A stretch of DNA of 31,864 nt from Candidatus Saccharibacteria bacterium UBA1103. GTDB lineage: Bacteria > Patescibacteriota > Saccharimonadia > Saccharimonadales > Saccharimonadaceae. The DNA is taken from contig CAJPSI010000003.1 in the NCBI GenBank assembly GCA_905373275.1, positions 1-31,864 on the forward strand, given 5' to 3'. Within the stretch, counting starts at the first letter, position 1. The number at the start of each line of letters is the position of its first letter. Both the position numbers and the translations under genes were made by a program. Below the pieces are notes generated by a model. It was not told where the DNA came from and did not search any database. It saw only the letters and a list, made by a program, of their open reading frames with translations. Positions 22,954 to 30,845 of the stretch are shown one piece after another.

Positions 22954-22959
22954 ATAGCC

Positions 22960-23829
22960 ATGGATGAGATGATCGCTCATTATGTGCATAGCTTGATCAA
23001 GTGGTTTAATGATCTAAACTCGGTTCAGATCCTAGTGACAATTGTCGTCGCTTATCTGTTATGTAAAGCAACTCGACCTCTGGCTCACACCATCATCAAC
23101 CGTTTCGTTAAGGCACAGCGATATGAGACAAATCTAAATAAGATTGAGCGACAAAAACGAGCCAAGACTCTAGCCGATCTCTTCTCTTTTATCATCAAGC
23201 TAATGATCATTCTGACGGCTATCTACACCGTCTTAACTGATATGGGGATCAACCTGGCGCCGGTCATCGCCTCAGCCGGAGTGATCGGCGTGGCACTCGG
23301 CTTTGGTGCTCAGGCGGTCGTCAAAGATATGCTGGCCGGATTCCTGATCGTACTGGAAAACCAGTATCGAGTTGACGATGTAGTGCGCCTGTCCGGAGTC
23401 GGCTTCCCTAGTATCCCGGTTGAGGGGACGGTTCGCTCTATCACCTTGCGTAAGACTACTCTGAGGGATCGGGACGGCAATGTTCATATCGTCCCCAACG
23501 GCTCTATCACCGAGGTCATTAACCGCACTTTAGGCTACTCTAAGTTCCGTTTCACCTTTGCCGTCGATGTCGGCACTAATGTTGACGATATTATCAAAGT
23601 GATTAACCAGACAGGGGAGGACATGGCCCGTGATCGCACCTGGAGTAAAGCCATCGTCGACGCCCCGCATTACGACGAGTTCGGTACGATTGGTAAAGAA
23701 GGTATCAATGTGACCGTCAGCGGCACCACCATGCCCGGCTACCAGTGGAAGGTTAGTGCCGAGTTTCGCAAACGCCTAGTCTCTAATCTGCAGAAGTCTG
23801 ATATCTCGATCGCCGACCTTGAGGGATGA
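22960..23829 (+). CDS. Small-conductance mechanosensitive channel (MscS family)
   Basis: A 289-aa inner-membrane channel that opens on membrane tension to release solutes during osmotic downshock. TM segments lie at about 23-42 and 70-94. The pore helix is recognisable at about 100-135 (VIASAGVIGVALGFGAQAVV, then KDMLAGFLIVLENQY). The beta domain follows (VDDVVRLSG, VEGTVRSITLRKTTLRDRDG, IVPNGSI) and then the cytoplasmic alpha/beta domain. The length matches E. coli MscS (286 aa). The stop overlaps trmB by 4 bp, so the two are coupled. Confidence 0.93.
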   Translation: MDEMIAHYVHSLIKWFNDLNSVQILVTIVVAYLLCKATRPLAHTIINRFVKAQRYETNLNKIERQKRAKTLADLFSFIIKLMIILTAIYTVLTDMGINLAPVIASAGVIGVALGFGAQAVVKDMLAGFLIVLENQYRVDDVVRLSGVGFPSIPVEGTVRSITLRKTTLRDRDGNVHIVPNGSITEVINRTLGYSKFRFTFAVDVGTNVDDIIKVINQTGEDMARDRTWSKAIVDAPHYDEFGTIGKEGINVTVSGTTMPGYQWKVSAEFRKRLVSNLQKSDISIADLEG

Positions 23830-24506
23830 TGAATATCGACCCCTCTCTAGAACCTGACAACTATATCATCACTAGGAAGCGTAAACTGTATAAATTCGCC
23901 TCTTTTGCCAGGCTAGCTAATTGTTATAGTGAGACCAAGTGGCAGGAAGCCAAGCAGTCTATCCTATATAACTCGCTACCGGTCACCCTGGAGGTTGGTG
24001 CCGGTGATGGACTGTTTCTGACTAAGCTTGCCGAGGCTCATCCCGAACGGCAGTTTATCGCTCTAGACCGCAAGAGTGATCGGCTATACCGTGGCGCTAA
24101 GTTAGCTAGTGAGTCAAAGCTTACTAATATCCTTTATCTCTGGTCAAATGCCGATAATCTCCGACGTCTCCTGCCCGATCAGCTGATCCAAACAATCTGG
24201 CTAACCTTCCCTGACCCCTGGCCACAAGAATCAAATATCAAGCATCGCCTGACTAATCGACAACACTTCCTCAGCTATCATCAGCTACTGGCACCTAACG
24301 GTCGGCTCAAGCTGAAGACCGATAACGACAACTTATTTGACTGGTCGGTTCAGCAGTTCACTACAGAGAAGTGGCGGATTGACCGGATAAGTCACGATCT
24401 ATACGGCGATAAAATAGCCGGTGACGCTACCGTCAAGACCACCTATGAAGAACGCTATCTGGCCGAAGGTAAGAAAATTAACTACTTGGCCGTTAGCAAG
24501 ATCTAA
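23826..24506 (+). CDS. trmB: TrmB, tRNA (guanine46-N7)-methyltransferase
   Basis: TrmB uses S-adenosylmethionine to methylate G46 in the tRNA variable loop. At 226 aa the SAM site is LEVGAGDGLFLTKLAEAHP (about 56-74), followed by FIALDRKSDRL. The catalytic region is IWLTFPDPWPQESNIKHRLT, with the family-defining FPDPWPK-type motif. The product site includes GRLKLKTDN and the end has TYEERYLAEGKKI. There are two tandem ATGs at the start. Its TAA overlaps the stop of the convergent LCP gene by 3 nt. Confidence 0.95.
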   Translation: MMNIDPSLEPDNYIITRKRKLYKFASFARLANCYSETKWQEAKQSILYNSLPVTLEVGAGDGLFLTKLAEAHPERQFIALDRKSDRLYRGAKLASESKLTNILYLWSNADNLRRLLPDQLIQTIWLTFPDPWPQESNIKHRLTNRQHFLSYHQLLAPNGRLKLKTDNDNLFDWSVQQFTTEKWRIDRISHDLYGDKIAGDATVKTTYEERYLAEGKKINYLAVSKI

Positions 24507-26134
24507 TGACTACCGGTAGTAGCCGAGCCGGCACCATAAACGATGACGAAGTCTGACTTGGTATGATAACCGGCTAGACCGCCCTGAACCGGCTCAACAT
24601 TGTATTTATGTTTGAGTGCTTCGGCTGTCTTGACCATGGCACTATTCAGCTGGTAAATCGTCACCGCCGGTGTAGCTAGAGTCGGTGCATTAGAGATTAC
24701 TCCGACAGTATAGCCATCAGTCTTTAGCCCGGCTGCCTTACCGGCTGCTAAGCCTTCTTGCCCCGAGCCGTTCAGTACATCTATCACTGCACCCTCCCGT
24801 ACTACCGGATTCTTACTGAGATTTTTAGCGATATAGGCTTGGATCACCGAGTAGTCGAATACACCGGCTACCGGCACCTCACCGACATAAGCTCCACCAC
24901 TGGAGTAAGATTGGATTAGATCCTCGCCACCATCTTGCCGTCCAACGAAGGGTAACTGTTTGATCTCAGCTAGCTTAAGCTTCGAGGCGACGCCGATAAG
25001 TGTCTGGACGTGGCTGGTGTCAAAGCTGGAGATCAGATTGTCACCCATACTATTAATCAAGCCATTCACCGAAGTGGGATTAAGAATCGTCCCCACCGCC
25101 AGAGCCTTCTGCTGTAAGGCGGCTAGGATCTTTTGTTGATTCTTTTCTCGGTCATAGTTACTGCCGGCCAAGCCATAGTCACCTGGGTTGTGATTGCGGG
25201 CTCGAGCCAGAGCCAGAGCCTTTTCGCCGTCCAGGTGAGCAATCTCACCATTAGCAAAACGTAATTTCGTCCCCGAGTCATAGATACCCCGTCGATCAGT
25301 ACTCTCGATCTTGACATCCACTCCACCAACCGCATTAACTGACTGGACTAGCGCCGTCCAGTCGGCATGCATATAGTAATGGACGTTTAGTCCTAAGATC
25401 TCACTGACCTTACTCATCAGTGCCTGTGCCCCGGCTTTCTCATCCTTATTTTTAGTATAAGCACAGTAAAAGACCTCGTTCAGCTTGCCCGAGGTACGAC
25501 CGAGAGCCGGGCATTTATACTTGACATATAGGTCTCGGGGTAGGCTGATCATATAGGCGTTATTCTTGTCTTGGTCGATGGATACCAGCATGATCGAATC
25601 GGTTAGCATGGCTCCATCCCAAGCATTCTCGCTCATCGAGTAGCCCGAGGTACCGAAGATCAGAATATTGGTTCGACCGTTTTTATCTTCCGCTAAGCGA
25701 GCTTTATTGGTAAAGATGGCTAGGGGATTACCCTTAAAGATCTTACCGCTGGCCAGCAGTGCTTTCACCCCTAAGTAACCGGCTATCCCCAAGAGGACAA
25801 CGATGATAATGATGACGATTCTCTTAATTATCTTACCCTTGGATAAGTGACGCTTCGGCTTAAGCTTGGGCTGATCCGGCATTTGACGCTGACGACGTCT
25901 AGTCGGATGTGCCGACACCTCGTCAGCAAGGTCCAAGTCGCCAATTTGCGACAGAGAGTCCTCAATATCGCTCAGCAGCTTGTCTTCCGGAGTCATCACC
26001 GGGCGACGATTAGGCACCCGACGAGGGGTGGCAACACCAGTAGTAGAAGCCTTAGAAATCGGCTTCTTGACCGATTGGCTAACCGGTCGAGGTCGTACTA
26101 CGAACCCATCGATAGACTTAACTCGCTTTACCAT
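24503..26134 (-). CDS. LytR-CpsA-Psr (LCP) family glycopolymer ligase
   Basis: LCP proteins attach undecaprenyl-linked glycopolymers (teichoic acids, capsule) to peptidoglycan. The basic, low-complexity N-terminus is cytoplasmic, with one TM at about residues 100-125. The LCP domain includes DSIMLVSIDQDKNNAYMISL then PRDLYV, the Arg/Asp-rich DREKNQQ segment and ALALARARN. A C-terminal LytR_C domain (AVIDVLNGSGQEGLAAG) follows. The frame opens at 26149, but that ATG overlaps a TAAAAT box. The ATG at 26134 fits, giving 543 aa and a leader of about 6 nt. The sugar transferase, ligase and GT4 next door suggest it finishes the polymer they make. Confidence 0.9.
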   Translation of the reverse strand: MVKRVKSIDGFVVRPRPVSQSVKKPISKASTTGVATPRRVPNRRPVMTPEDKLLSDIEDSLSQIGDLDLADEVSAHPTRRRQRQMPDQPKLKPKRHLSKGKIIKRIVIIIIVVLLGIAGYLGVKALLASGKIFKGNPLAIFTNKARLAEDKNGRTNILIFGTSGYSMSENAWDGAMLTDSIMLVSIDQDKNNAYMISLPRDLYVKYKCPALGRTSGKLNEVFYCAYTKNKDEKAGAQALMSKVSEILGLNVHYYMHADWTALVQSVNAVGGVDVKIESTDRRGIYDSGTKLRFANGEIAHLDGEKALALARARNHNPGDYGLAGSNYDREKNQQKILAALQQKALAVGTILNPTSVNGLINSMGDNLISSFDTSHVQTLIGVASKLKLAEIKQLPFVGRQDGGEDLIQSYSSGGAYVGEVPVAGVFDYSVIQAYIAKNLSKNPVVREGAVIDVLNGSGQEGLAAGKAAGLKTDGYTVGVISNAPTLATPAVTIYQLNSAMVKTAEALKHKYNVEPVQGGLAGYHTKSDFVIVYGAGSATTGSH

Positions 26135-26147
26135 ACTTAACTCTAGC

Positions 26148-26156
26148 ATTTTAGCA
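26148..26156 (-). promoter_or_regulatory. Extended -10 promoter for the LCP gene
   Basis: TGC-TAAAAT on the minus strand ends 13 nt before the ATG at 26134, so the leader would be about 6 nt with no Shine-Dalgarno. Confidence 0.5.
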
Positions 26157-26186
26157 AACTAGCCACCACCAGTGCAACGCTATATG

Positions 26187-26195
26187 TGGTATGAT
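26187..26195 (+). promoter_or_regulatory. Extended -10 promoter for the sugar transferase gene
   Basis: TGG-TATGAT ends 8 nt before the ATG at 26204, giving an essentially leaderless mRNA. It is divergent from the LCP promoter 30 bp away. Confidence 0.55.
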
Positions 26196-26203
26196 GTATA
26201 GGT

Positions 26204-27619
26204 ATGAGAGGCAGATCGTCATTTGTCTTCACTATCTTACTTATGATCGGCGATGCCTTAGCTGTAGTCAGCGCCTATAGTATCGCTTTTATCCTCCGAG
26301 TTAAGATCAGTGGCACGCCCATTCACAACTCCATCCCTGCTAACACTTATCTCCAATCTCTCCTTCTATTAGTTCCCTTTATCATCATAATTTTCAGTGT
26401 GATCGGTCTCTATCAGACTAGCCAACGTCGTACCGCCAGCTCAACCGTTGGGCGTCTACTGCTGGGGGCATTCCTAGCTATGATCTTCATGGTCTTCATC
26501 GACTATTTTTATGCTGAGCATGTCTTCCCGGCTAAGAAAGTCCCCCTCTATGGCTTAGCGATATCCATCGTCCTCTTGGGATTGGTGCGGGGATTGCTCT
26601 ACTTGGGACGCTATCTACGCAACCGCAGCAACATTGGGCTACCTAATGTCTTAATCGTTGGCGACAATGAAACAGCGAAATTGCTGGTGAGAGATATTAA
26701 GCGACCGGGTAGCAGCTATCACCTGCAAGGCGTAGTCGGTGATGGACGATTAAAGTGGACTAATTACAAGACTTTCGATGAGGCGGTAGCCAACTTCCTG
26801 CCTAATATCATCATCCAGGTCACTACCACCGAGAACCCTAAAGTGGACAGCAAGATTCTGGCTTTTGCTCAGAAGCACTACATCGACTTTATGTTCGTCC
26901 CCAGTGATGTCAACGACTTATCAGACCACCTGGAGACTGAGTTATTCATGGGTGATATCCCGGTTATGATCGTCGAGCCTACTCGTCTGATCGGTTGGGG
27001 ACGTATCATCAAGCGACTATTTGATATCGTCGCCAGCTTCTTCGCCATCATCATCTTGTCACCGGTTTTCCTCTTGGTCTTCATCGCCGAAAAGCTAACT
27101 GACCACAAGGTTAGCGCCATCTTTCATCAGGTGAGATTAACTAGAGGTGACCAGCTTTTCACTCTCTATAAGTTCCGGACTCAGTATGCCAAGTATGACG
27201 GCACCACTCCCGAGCAGGCCTTCAAGCGAATGGGGAAGCCCGAGCTAATCGATAAATATCGGGCTAATGGTGACTTCCTCGATGACGACCCCAGGGTTAC
27301 CCCGATCGGTCGCTACCTACGTCGTTTTTCTCTAGACGAATTGCCTCAGCTCTTCAATGTGCTGAAGGGTGATATATCATTGGTTGGACCCCGAGCATTG
27401 ATCCCTCAAGAGCTAAACAGATACGAGCAGAAGCACAAGATCCTCAATGTAAAGTCCGGTATCACCGGATTAGCTCAGATATCCGGTCGACGAGATTTAC
27501 CTTGGGAGCAACGACGGAAACTGGATATTTATTACGTACAGAATTGGAGCTTCGGGTTGGATATTCAAATCTTATTTAAGACCATCCGGCAAGTTTTTAC
27601 CAGCCGAGGTGCCGTCTAG
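26204..27619 (+). CDS. Polyprenyl glycosylphosphotransferase (WbaP/EpsL type)
   Basis: This enzyme moves a sugar-1-phosphate onto undecaprenyl phosphate, the first step of surface polysaccharide synthesis. At 471 aa it has four N-terminal TM segments (to about residue 145), a Rossmann-like CoA-binding-type region (PNVLIVGDNETAKLL, about 147-161), a re-entrant hydrophobic helix at about 270-290, and the Bac_transf catalytic domain. That domain shows VRLTRGDQLFTLYKFRT, DDPRVTPIGRYLRRFSLDEL, PQLFNVLKGDISLVGPR and SGITGLAQISGR. Its 3' end overlaps the convergent ligase gene by 48 bp. Confidence 0.93.
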   Translation: MRGRSSFVFTILLMIGDALAVVSAYSIAFILRVKISGTPIHNSIPANTYLQSLLLLVPFIIIIFSVIGLYQTSQRRTASSTVGRLLLGAFLAMIFMVFIDYFYAEHVFPAKKVPLYGLAISIVLLGLVRGLLYLGRYLRNRSNIGLPNVLIVGDNETAKLLVRDIKRPGSSYHLQGVVGDGRLKWTNYKTFDEAVANFLPNIIIQVTTTENPKVDSKILAFAQKHYIDFMFVPSDVNDLSDHLETELFMGDIPVMIVEPTRLIGWGRIIKRLFDIVASFFAIIILSPVFLLVFIAEKLTDHKVSAIFHQVRLTRGDQLFTLYKFRTQYAKYDGTTPEQAFKRMGKPELIDKYRANGDFLDDDPRVTPIGRYLRRFSLDELPQLFNVLKGDISLVGPRALIPQELNRYEQKHKILNVKSGITGLAQISGRRDLPWEQRRKLDIYYVQNWSFGLDIQILFKTIRQVFTSRGAV

Positions 27620-29002
27620 TAGCTTAGCGCTTAGCAGCGCTAGCACTAGATAGATATGCAGGGCATTAGGTAGCCCGCTAAAGAAGCACCACTGCGCCAG
27701 GTAAGCAACCAAGATAACTAGTGCTAAATAATCTCGTCGCTGAGAGCATAACCTCCCGTATAGCGCCACTAGTCCACCCAATAAAACTAGACCGATCAAC
27801 CCTCGCTCTAACAGGACTTCGACAAATTCATTTTGGACTATCTCCTTTTGGTACCGACTTCCCGTCTGCCGAGCTAAGACTATCCCGGCCGAGCCCAGTC
27901 CGGTGCCAAAAAGTTGCTGACCGAGCTGGTTAGACCGCCAAGCAGCTAGAGCAGTCTTCGTCAGACTTAGTCGCACGTTAGTCGACTCAACAACGTAGCC
28001 ATGATAAGCCGGCTGTTTATCGTGCTCTTGAGAAATCAACGGTGGGGAAGTCGGCGATTTCCGCTGGTAGGGGAGTCGGATGATTCCCATTGATAGATGA
28101 TTCAGACTAGTCGATACCGCCTGAGTAAAGCTACTGTCGATCCGTGGGTTAGCACTAGCTAGAGTACCTTGACAGACCAGGCAGACCACTAGAGATAAGG
28201 CGACCAACCCTACTACCGCCAGCTGACGACGCCACTTTCTGACTAGCAAGATCATCACTACCAGGCTAGCCAGATAAGCATAGATTGCTCCTCGGGATAG
28301 CGTTAACCATAGAGTAGTCAGCATCAGCACTAATAGCAATGGCTGCTTAGCATAGTCATGTTTCCCCCGTAAGGTTAGATAAGTAATGTAGAGAAGTGGC
28401 GCTAACAGCAAGCTACCTAAGAACTGCGGTTCGATCGCCAGTAGGTTTGGCCGGATGAAGCCAAACTGTCCCGCCACGCAGCCGGCACACAGCCCGAAGG
28501 TATGGCGATTAGTGACAATAAATGTTCCTAAAATTATCTGGATGATCGCCAAGAGACAAGCCGAAGCCGTCGCCCGGATAGCTACTCTCACCAGCTTTGG
28601 TAATAGCCGACACAGTAAGCGACGCTCAGCCACTAACGCTAAGAAGACGAGATACAGCATGACATACACAGCAAAAGTCAGTAGACCTCTAGTACGATTA
28701 TCTGACCAGATTACACATAAACCGGACCAGCCAATAAAGGCACTAGCCGGCCAAACCGGCCTCAATTGCCTCAGTTCCGACCGGTGGTACCAAACCCTCG
28801 GCAACCCGACAATTGCCAATATCACAACATAGATCAGCGTCAGTGACAGCTCGTAGTTCATCGTGCCGTCTTCCGCCAAACTGATTCGCGGTAAATAAGA
28901 AAACCAGATCATAATTGGCGCCATGAGCCAAAGCCGTTCCAGCAGCGACAGTCGCCGGAACGCCTTCAATTTAGTTAGGATTAGCTTTAATTTACCGGTC
29001 AC
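27572..29002 (-). CDS. O-antigen ligase/polymerase-like membrane protein (Wzy_C)
   Basis: A 476-aa polytopic protein with about 10-12 TM segments. It has the family pattern of a large external loop (about 280-360, with SFTQAVSTSLNHLSMGIIRL and a Pro/Ser-rich stretch) before GTGLGSAG and QNEFVEVLLERGLIGLVLL, which are hallmarks of the O-antigen ligase/Wzy group. It probably polymerises or transfers a surface glycan on undecaprenyl pyrophosphate. The start overlaps the GT4 stop by 4 bp, so the two are coupled. The C-terminal 15 codons are antisense to the end of the glycosylphosphotransferase gene. Confidence 0.88.
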   Translation of the reverse strand: MTGKLKLILTKLKAFRRLSLLERLWLMAPIMIWFSYLPRISLAEDGTMNYELSLTLIYVVILAIVGLPRVWYHRSELRQLRPVWPASAFIGWSGLCVIWSDNRTRGLLTFAVYVMLYLVFLALVAERRLLCRLLPKLVRVAIRATASACLLAIIQIILGTFIVTNRHTFGLCAGCVAGQFGFIRPNLLAIEPQFLGSLLLAPLLYITYLTLRGKHDYAKQPLLLVLMLTTLWLTLSRGAIYAYLASLVVMILLVRKWRRQLAVVGLVALSLVVCLVCQGTLASANPRIDSSFTQAVSTSLNHLSMGIIRLPYQRKSPTSPPLISQEHDKQPAYHGYVVESTNVRLSLTKTALAAWRSNQLGQQLFGTGLGSAGIVLARQTGSRYQKEIVQNEFVEVLLERGLIGLVLLGGLVALYGRLCSQRRDYLALVILVAYLAQWCFFSGLPNALHIYLVLALLSAKLLDGTSAGKNLPDGLK

Positions 29003-30153
29003 TGCTCTATTATCTGCTTAATATTCTTCCGAAAGTGCTCCGCAGAGAAACGTTCAGCCAATCTAACTACTTGGTCATGCTTAAATTGTGCGACGTTAAA
29101 TCTTTTTATTCCCTCCGCCAAACTATCAACCGTTTGTTCCGGGAAAAATAGTCCATTCACTCCGTTTCTAATGATGTCAGCCGACCCGCCACGCCGGAAT
29201 GCCAGTACCGGCAACCCGCTCGCTAATGCCTCGACCGGTACGATGCCGAAAGGCTCCAGGCTGGGGAAAATTAGCCCTTTAGCTGACCGATAATATTTAA
29301 CTATCTCTCCTACCCCGTCATATTTAGGTAAGAACTTGATCTGTGAGCTATCCCCCGCCAGTTTCACCAGTGAATTATGCTCCGGTCCGCTACCGATCAC
29401 CAGTAAGTTCTCTCCGGTTTCCAGGCAAGCCCGGATAGCCAAGTCAAATCTCTTCCAGTTCACCTGCCGACCGGCTACGACATAAAAGTCTCCCCCTCTA
29501 AATAGCTCTTGGCGGATCTGACGGATATCTTTCACTTTTACCCGCTGACTAGCTAGCTTGATCTGGTCTACTTGGGCCAGAGGAAACAACACTTGACTGG
29601 ATCTACCATAGTAACGCTTGATCTCATCCGCCACGTAGTGTGAATTAGCCAGCAAAACATCGGGGCGCTGAGCCGCTCGCCAGTCCGAGCGACGCATCGG
29701 CTTGACCAGCACTCTTAGTCCAAAACGAGCTAGCCAATTAAGCTTACCGAAGCCAGGGTTAGCGATATATTGATCATACATACCCCAGTAATACTGGGTA
29801 GGCGGACCTTGTAGATAGGCAATATGACGAGTACCGCTCGCCACTTTGATACCTTTACATTCAGCATTACAAACTGAGATAACGATATCATAGCCGGTCA
29901 GGTGTAAGTGATTAAAATAGTGCGCCCGCAAAGGAGCGATGAACTTACGTAAAGCCCTGGGCAGAATATTTAACCAGCCCGTAATCACTCGTTTGCCTTG
30001 AAACTTAGTAGCCAAACGAGGACGATACTGCGAAGTATAGATCGGTGCTTCGGGAAAAATCTTAGTTAGCTCTAAGAGTACTTGTTCCGCCCCACCAATC
30101 TCCGTCAACCAATCACAGACTAGAGCGATGCGGGGGTGATTTAACTTTGACAT
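28999..30153 (-). CDS. Glycosyltransferase, family 4 (GT-B fold)
   Basis: A 384-aa retaining GT-B transferase acting on nucleotide sugars at the cytoplasmic face. The N-terminal RIALVCDWLTEIGGAEQVLL has the GGAE acceptor-side loop typical of GT4. The C-terminal domain has VVAGRQVNWKRFDLAIRA (the GR..KxxD motif), LLVIGSGPEHNSL, and the donor-site segment KGLIFPSLEPFGIVPVEALASG (EPFGIxxxE), followed by GSADIIRNGVNGLFF. The first gene of a two-gene unit with the ligase, it has a promoter whose -10 ends 7 nt before the ATG. Confidence 0.93.
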   Translation of the reverse strand: MSKLNHPRIALVCDWLTEIGGAEQVLLELTKIFPEAPIYTSQYRPRLATKFQGKRVITGWLNILPRALRKFIAPLRAHYFNHLHLTGYDIVISVCNAECKGIKVASGTRHIAYLQGPPTQYYWGMYDQYIANPGFGKLNWLARFGLRVLVKPMRRSDWRAAQRPDVLLANSHYVADEIKRYYGRSSQVLFPLAQVDQIKLASQRVKVKDIRQIRQELFRGGDFYVVAGRQVNWKRFDLAIRACLETGENLLVIGSGPEHNSLVKLAGDSSQIKFLPKYDGVGEIVKYYRSAKGLIFPSLEPFGIVPVEALASGLPVLAFRRGGSADIIRNGVNGLFFPEQTVDSLAEGIKRFNVAQFKHDQVVRLAERFSAEHFRKNIKQIIEQ

Positions 30154-30160
30154 TAGTTTA

Positions 30161-30169
30161 ATTTTATCA
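30161..30169 (-). promoter_or_regulatory. Extended -10 promoter giving leaderless GT4 mRNA
   Basis: TGA-TAAAAT on the minus strand ends 7 nt before the GT4 ATG at 30153. There is no ribosome binding site. Confidence 0.55.
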
Positions 30170-30219
30170 TTTTTTAACTAAAGTAAATTATCAGCGTATT
30201 TACGTAACGGTAGTAGACG

Positions 30220-30228
30220 TGCTATGAT
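30220..30228 (+). promoter_or_regulatory. Extended -10 promoter for the 196-aa gene
   Basis: TGC-TATGAT, a leader of about 20 nt and an AAGAGGA ribosome site before the ATG at 30255. Confidence 0.55.
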
Positions 30229-30254
30229 AAACATAAGTAAAAAGAGGAATAATT

Positions 30255-30845
30255 ATGAAAATACGTAAACACTCTAACAGAAAAATAATCGTCATCACAT
30301 TAGTAGTGCTGGCACTTATAGCGGGTGGCATCACCTATGCGGCAGTTACCCACAACCGGACAGCTAAAAGAGACCAAGCCAAAGAAGCTAAACAGGATAG
30401 TCACAAGAAGACTATTAAGACGAGCGATAATCATACAGATAAGACCGTGACTGCCGAAAACGGCAAGACTAATCAGCCACATTCGACTAATCAAGGTACA
30501 GGGAAAGCACCGGCTCGCTATGAAGGTGGGAGCACTCAGAGCCAGCCCTCTTTGACCGGTTCAGTCAGTATCGCTACTCCGGTGAACGAGACGATGAGAG
30601 TGCGAATCACTATTAACCAGTGGATTGATGATCCTAATGGAAAATGTGAACTAACTCTAACTCGCTCTAATGGGCAGACTTATACCGACCAAGCCAAGCT
30701 AATTGCTAATCCGCAGACTTCCAGCTGTTATGGTTGGGACATTCCGGTTAGTAAGCTGGGACAAATTAAAGGTCATTGGACTATTAAAGTGGTAGCCAGC
30801 GGTGGTGGCAAGACCGGTACTATTACTGACGAAGTAGACCTATGA
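30255..30845 (+). CDS. Membrane-anchored secreted protein, 196 aa, unknown
   Basis: A basic N-terminus is followed by one hydrophobic segment at about 10-30 (IIVITLVVLALIAGGITYAA), acting as signal or anchor. Residues 31-105 are a Lys/Thr/Asn/Ser-rich, low-complexity linker that could span the cell wall. The last 90 residues look like a small beta-sandwich (VSIATPVNETMRVRITINQW, then CELTLTRSNGQTYTDQAKL and HWTIKVVASGGG). Two cysteines (about 131 and 158) could form a disulfide. No family is recognised; an Ig-like fold is inferred only from strand pattern. It overlaps the next gene by 4 bp, so the products may act together at the cell surface. Confidence 0.75.
   Translation: MKIRKHSNRKIIVITLVVLALIAGGITYAAVTHNRTAKRDQAKEAKQDSHKKTIKTSDNHTDKTVTAENGKTNQPHSTNQGTGKAPARYEGGSTQSQPSLTGSVSIATPVNETMRVRITINQWIDDPNGKCELTLTRSNGQTYTDQAKLIANPQTSSCYGWDIPVSKLGQIKGHWTIKVVASGGGKTGTITDEVDL

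Noticed and set aside
26135..26149. Start of the LCP protein at 26149
   Set aside because: That ATG overlaps the TAAAAT box, so transcription should begin downstream of it.
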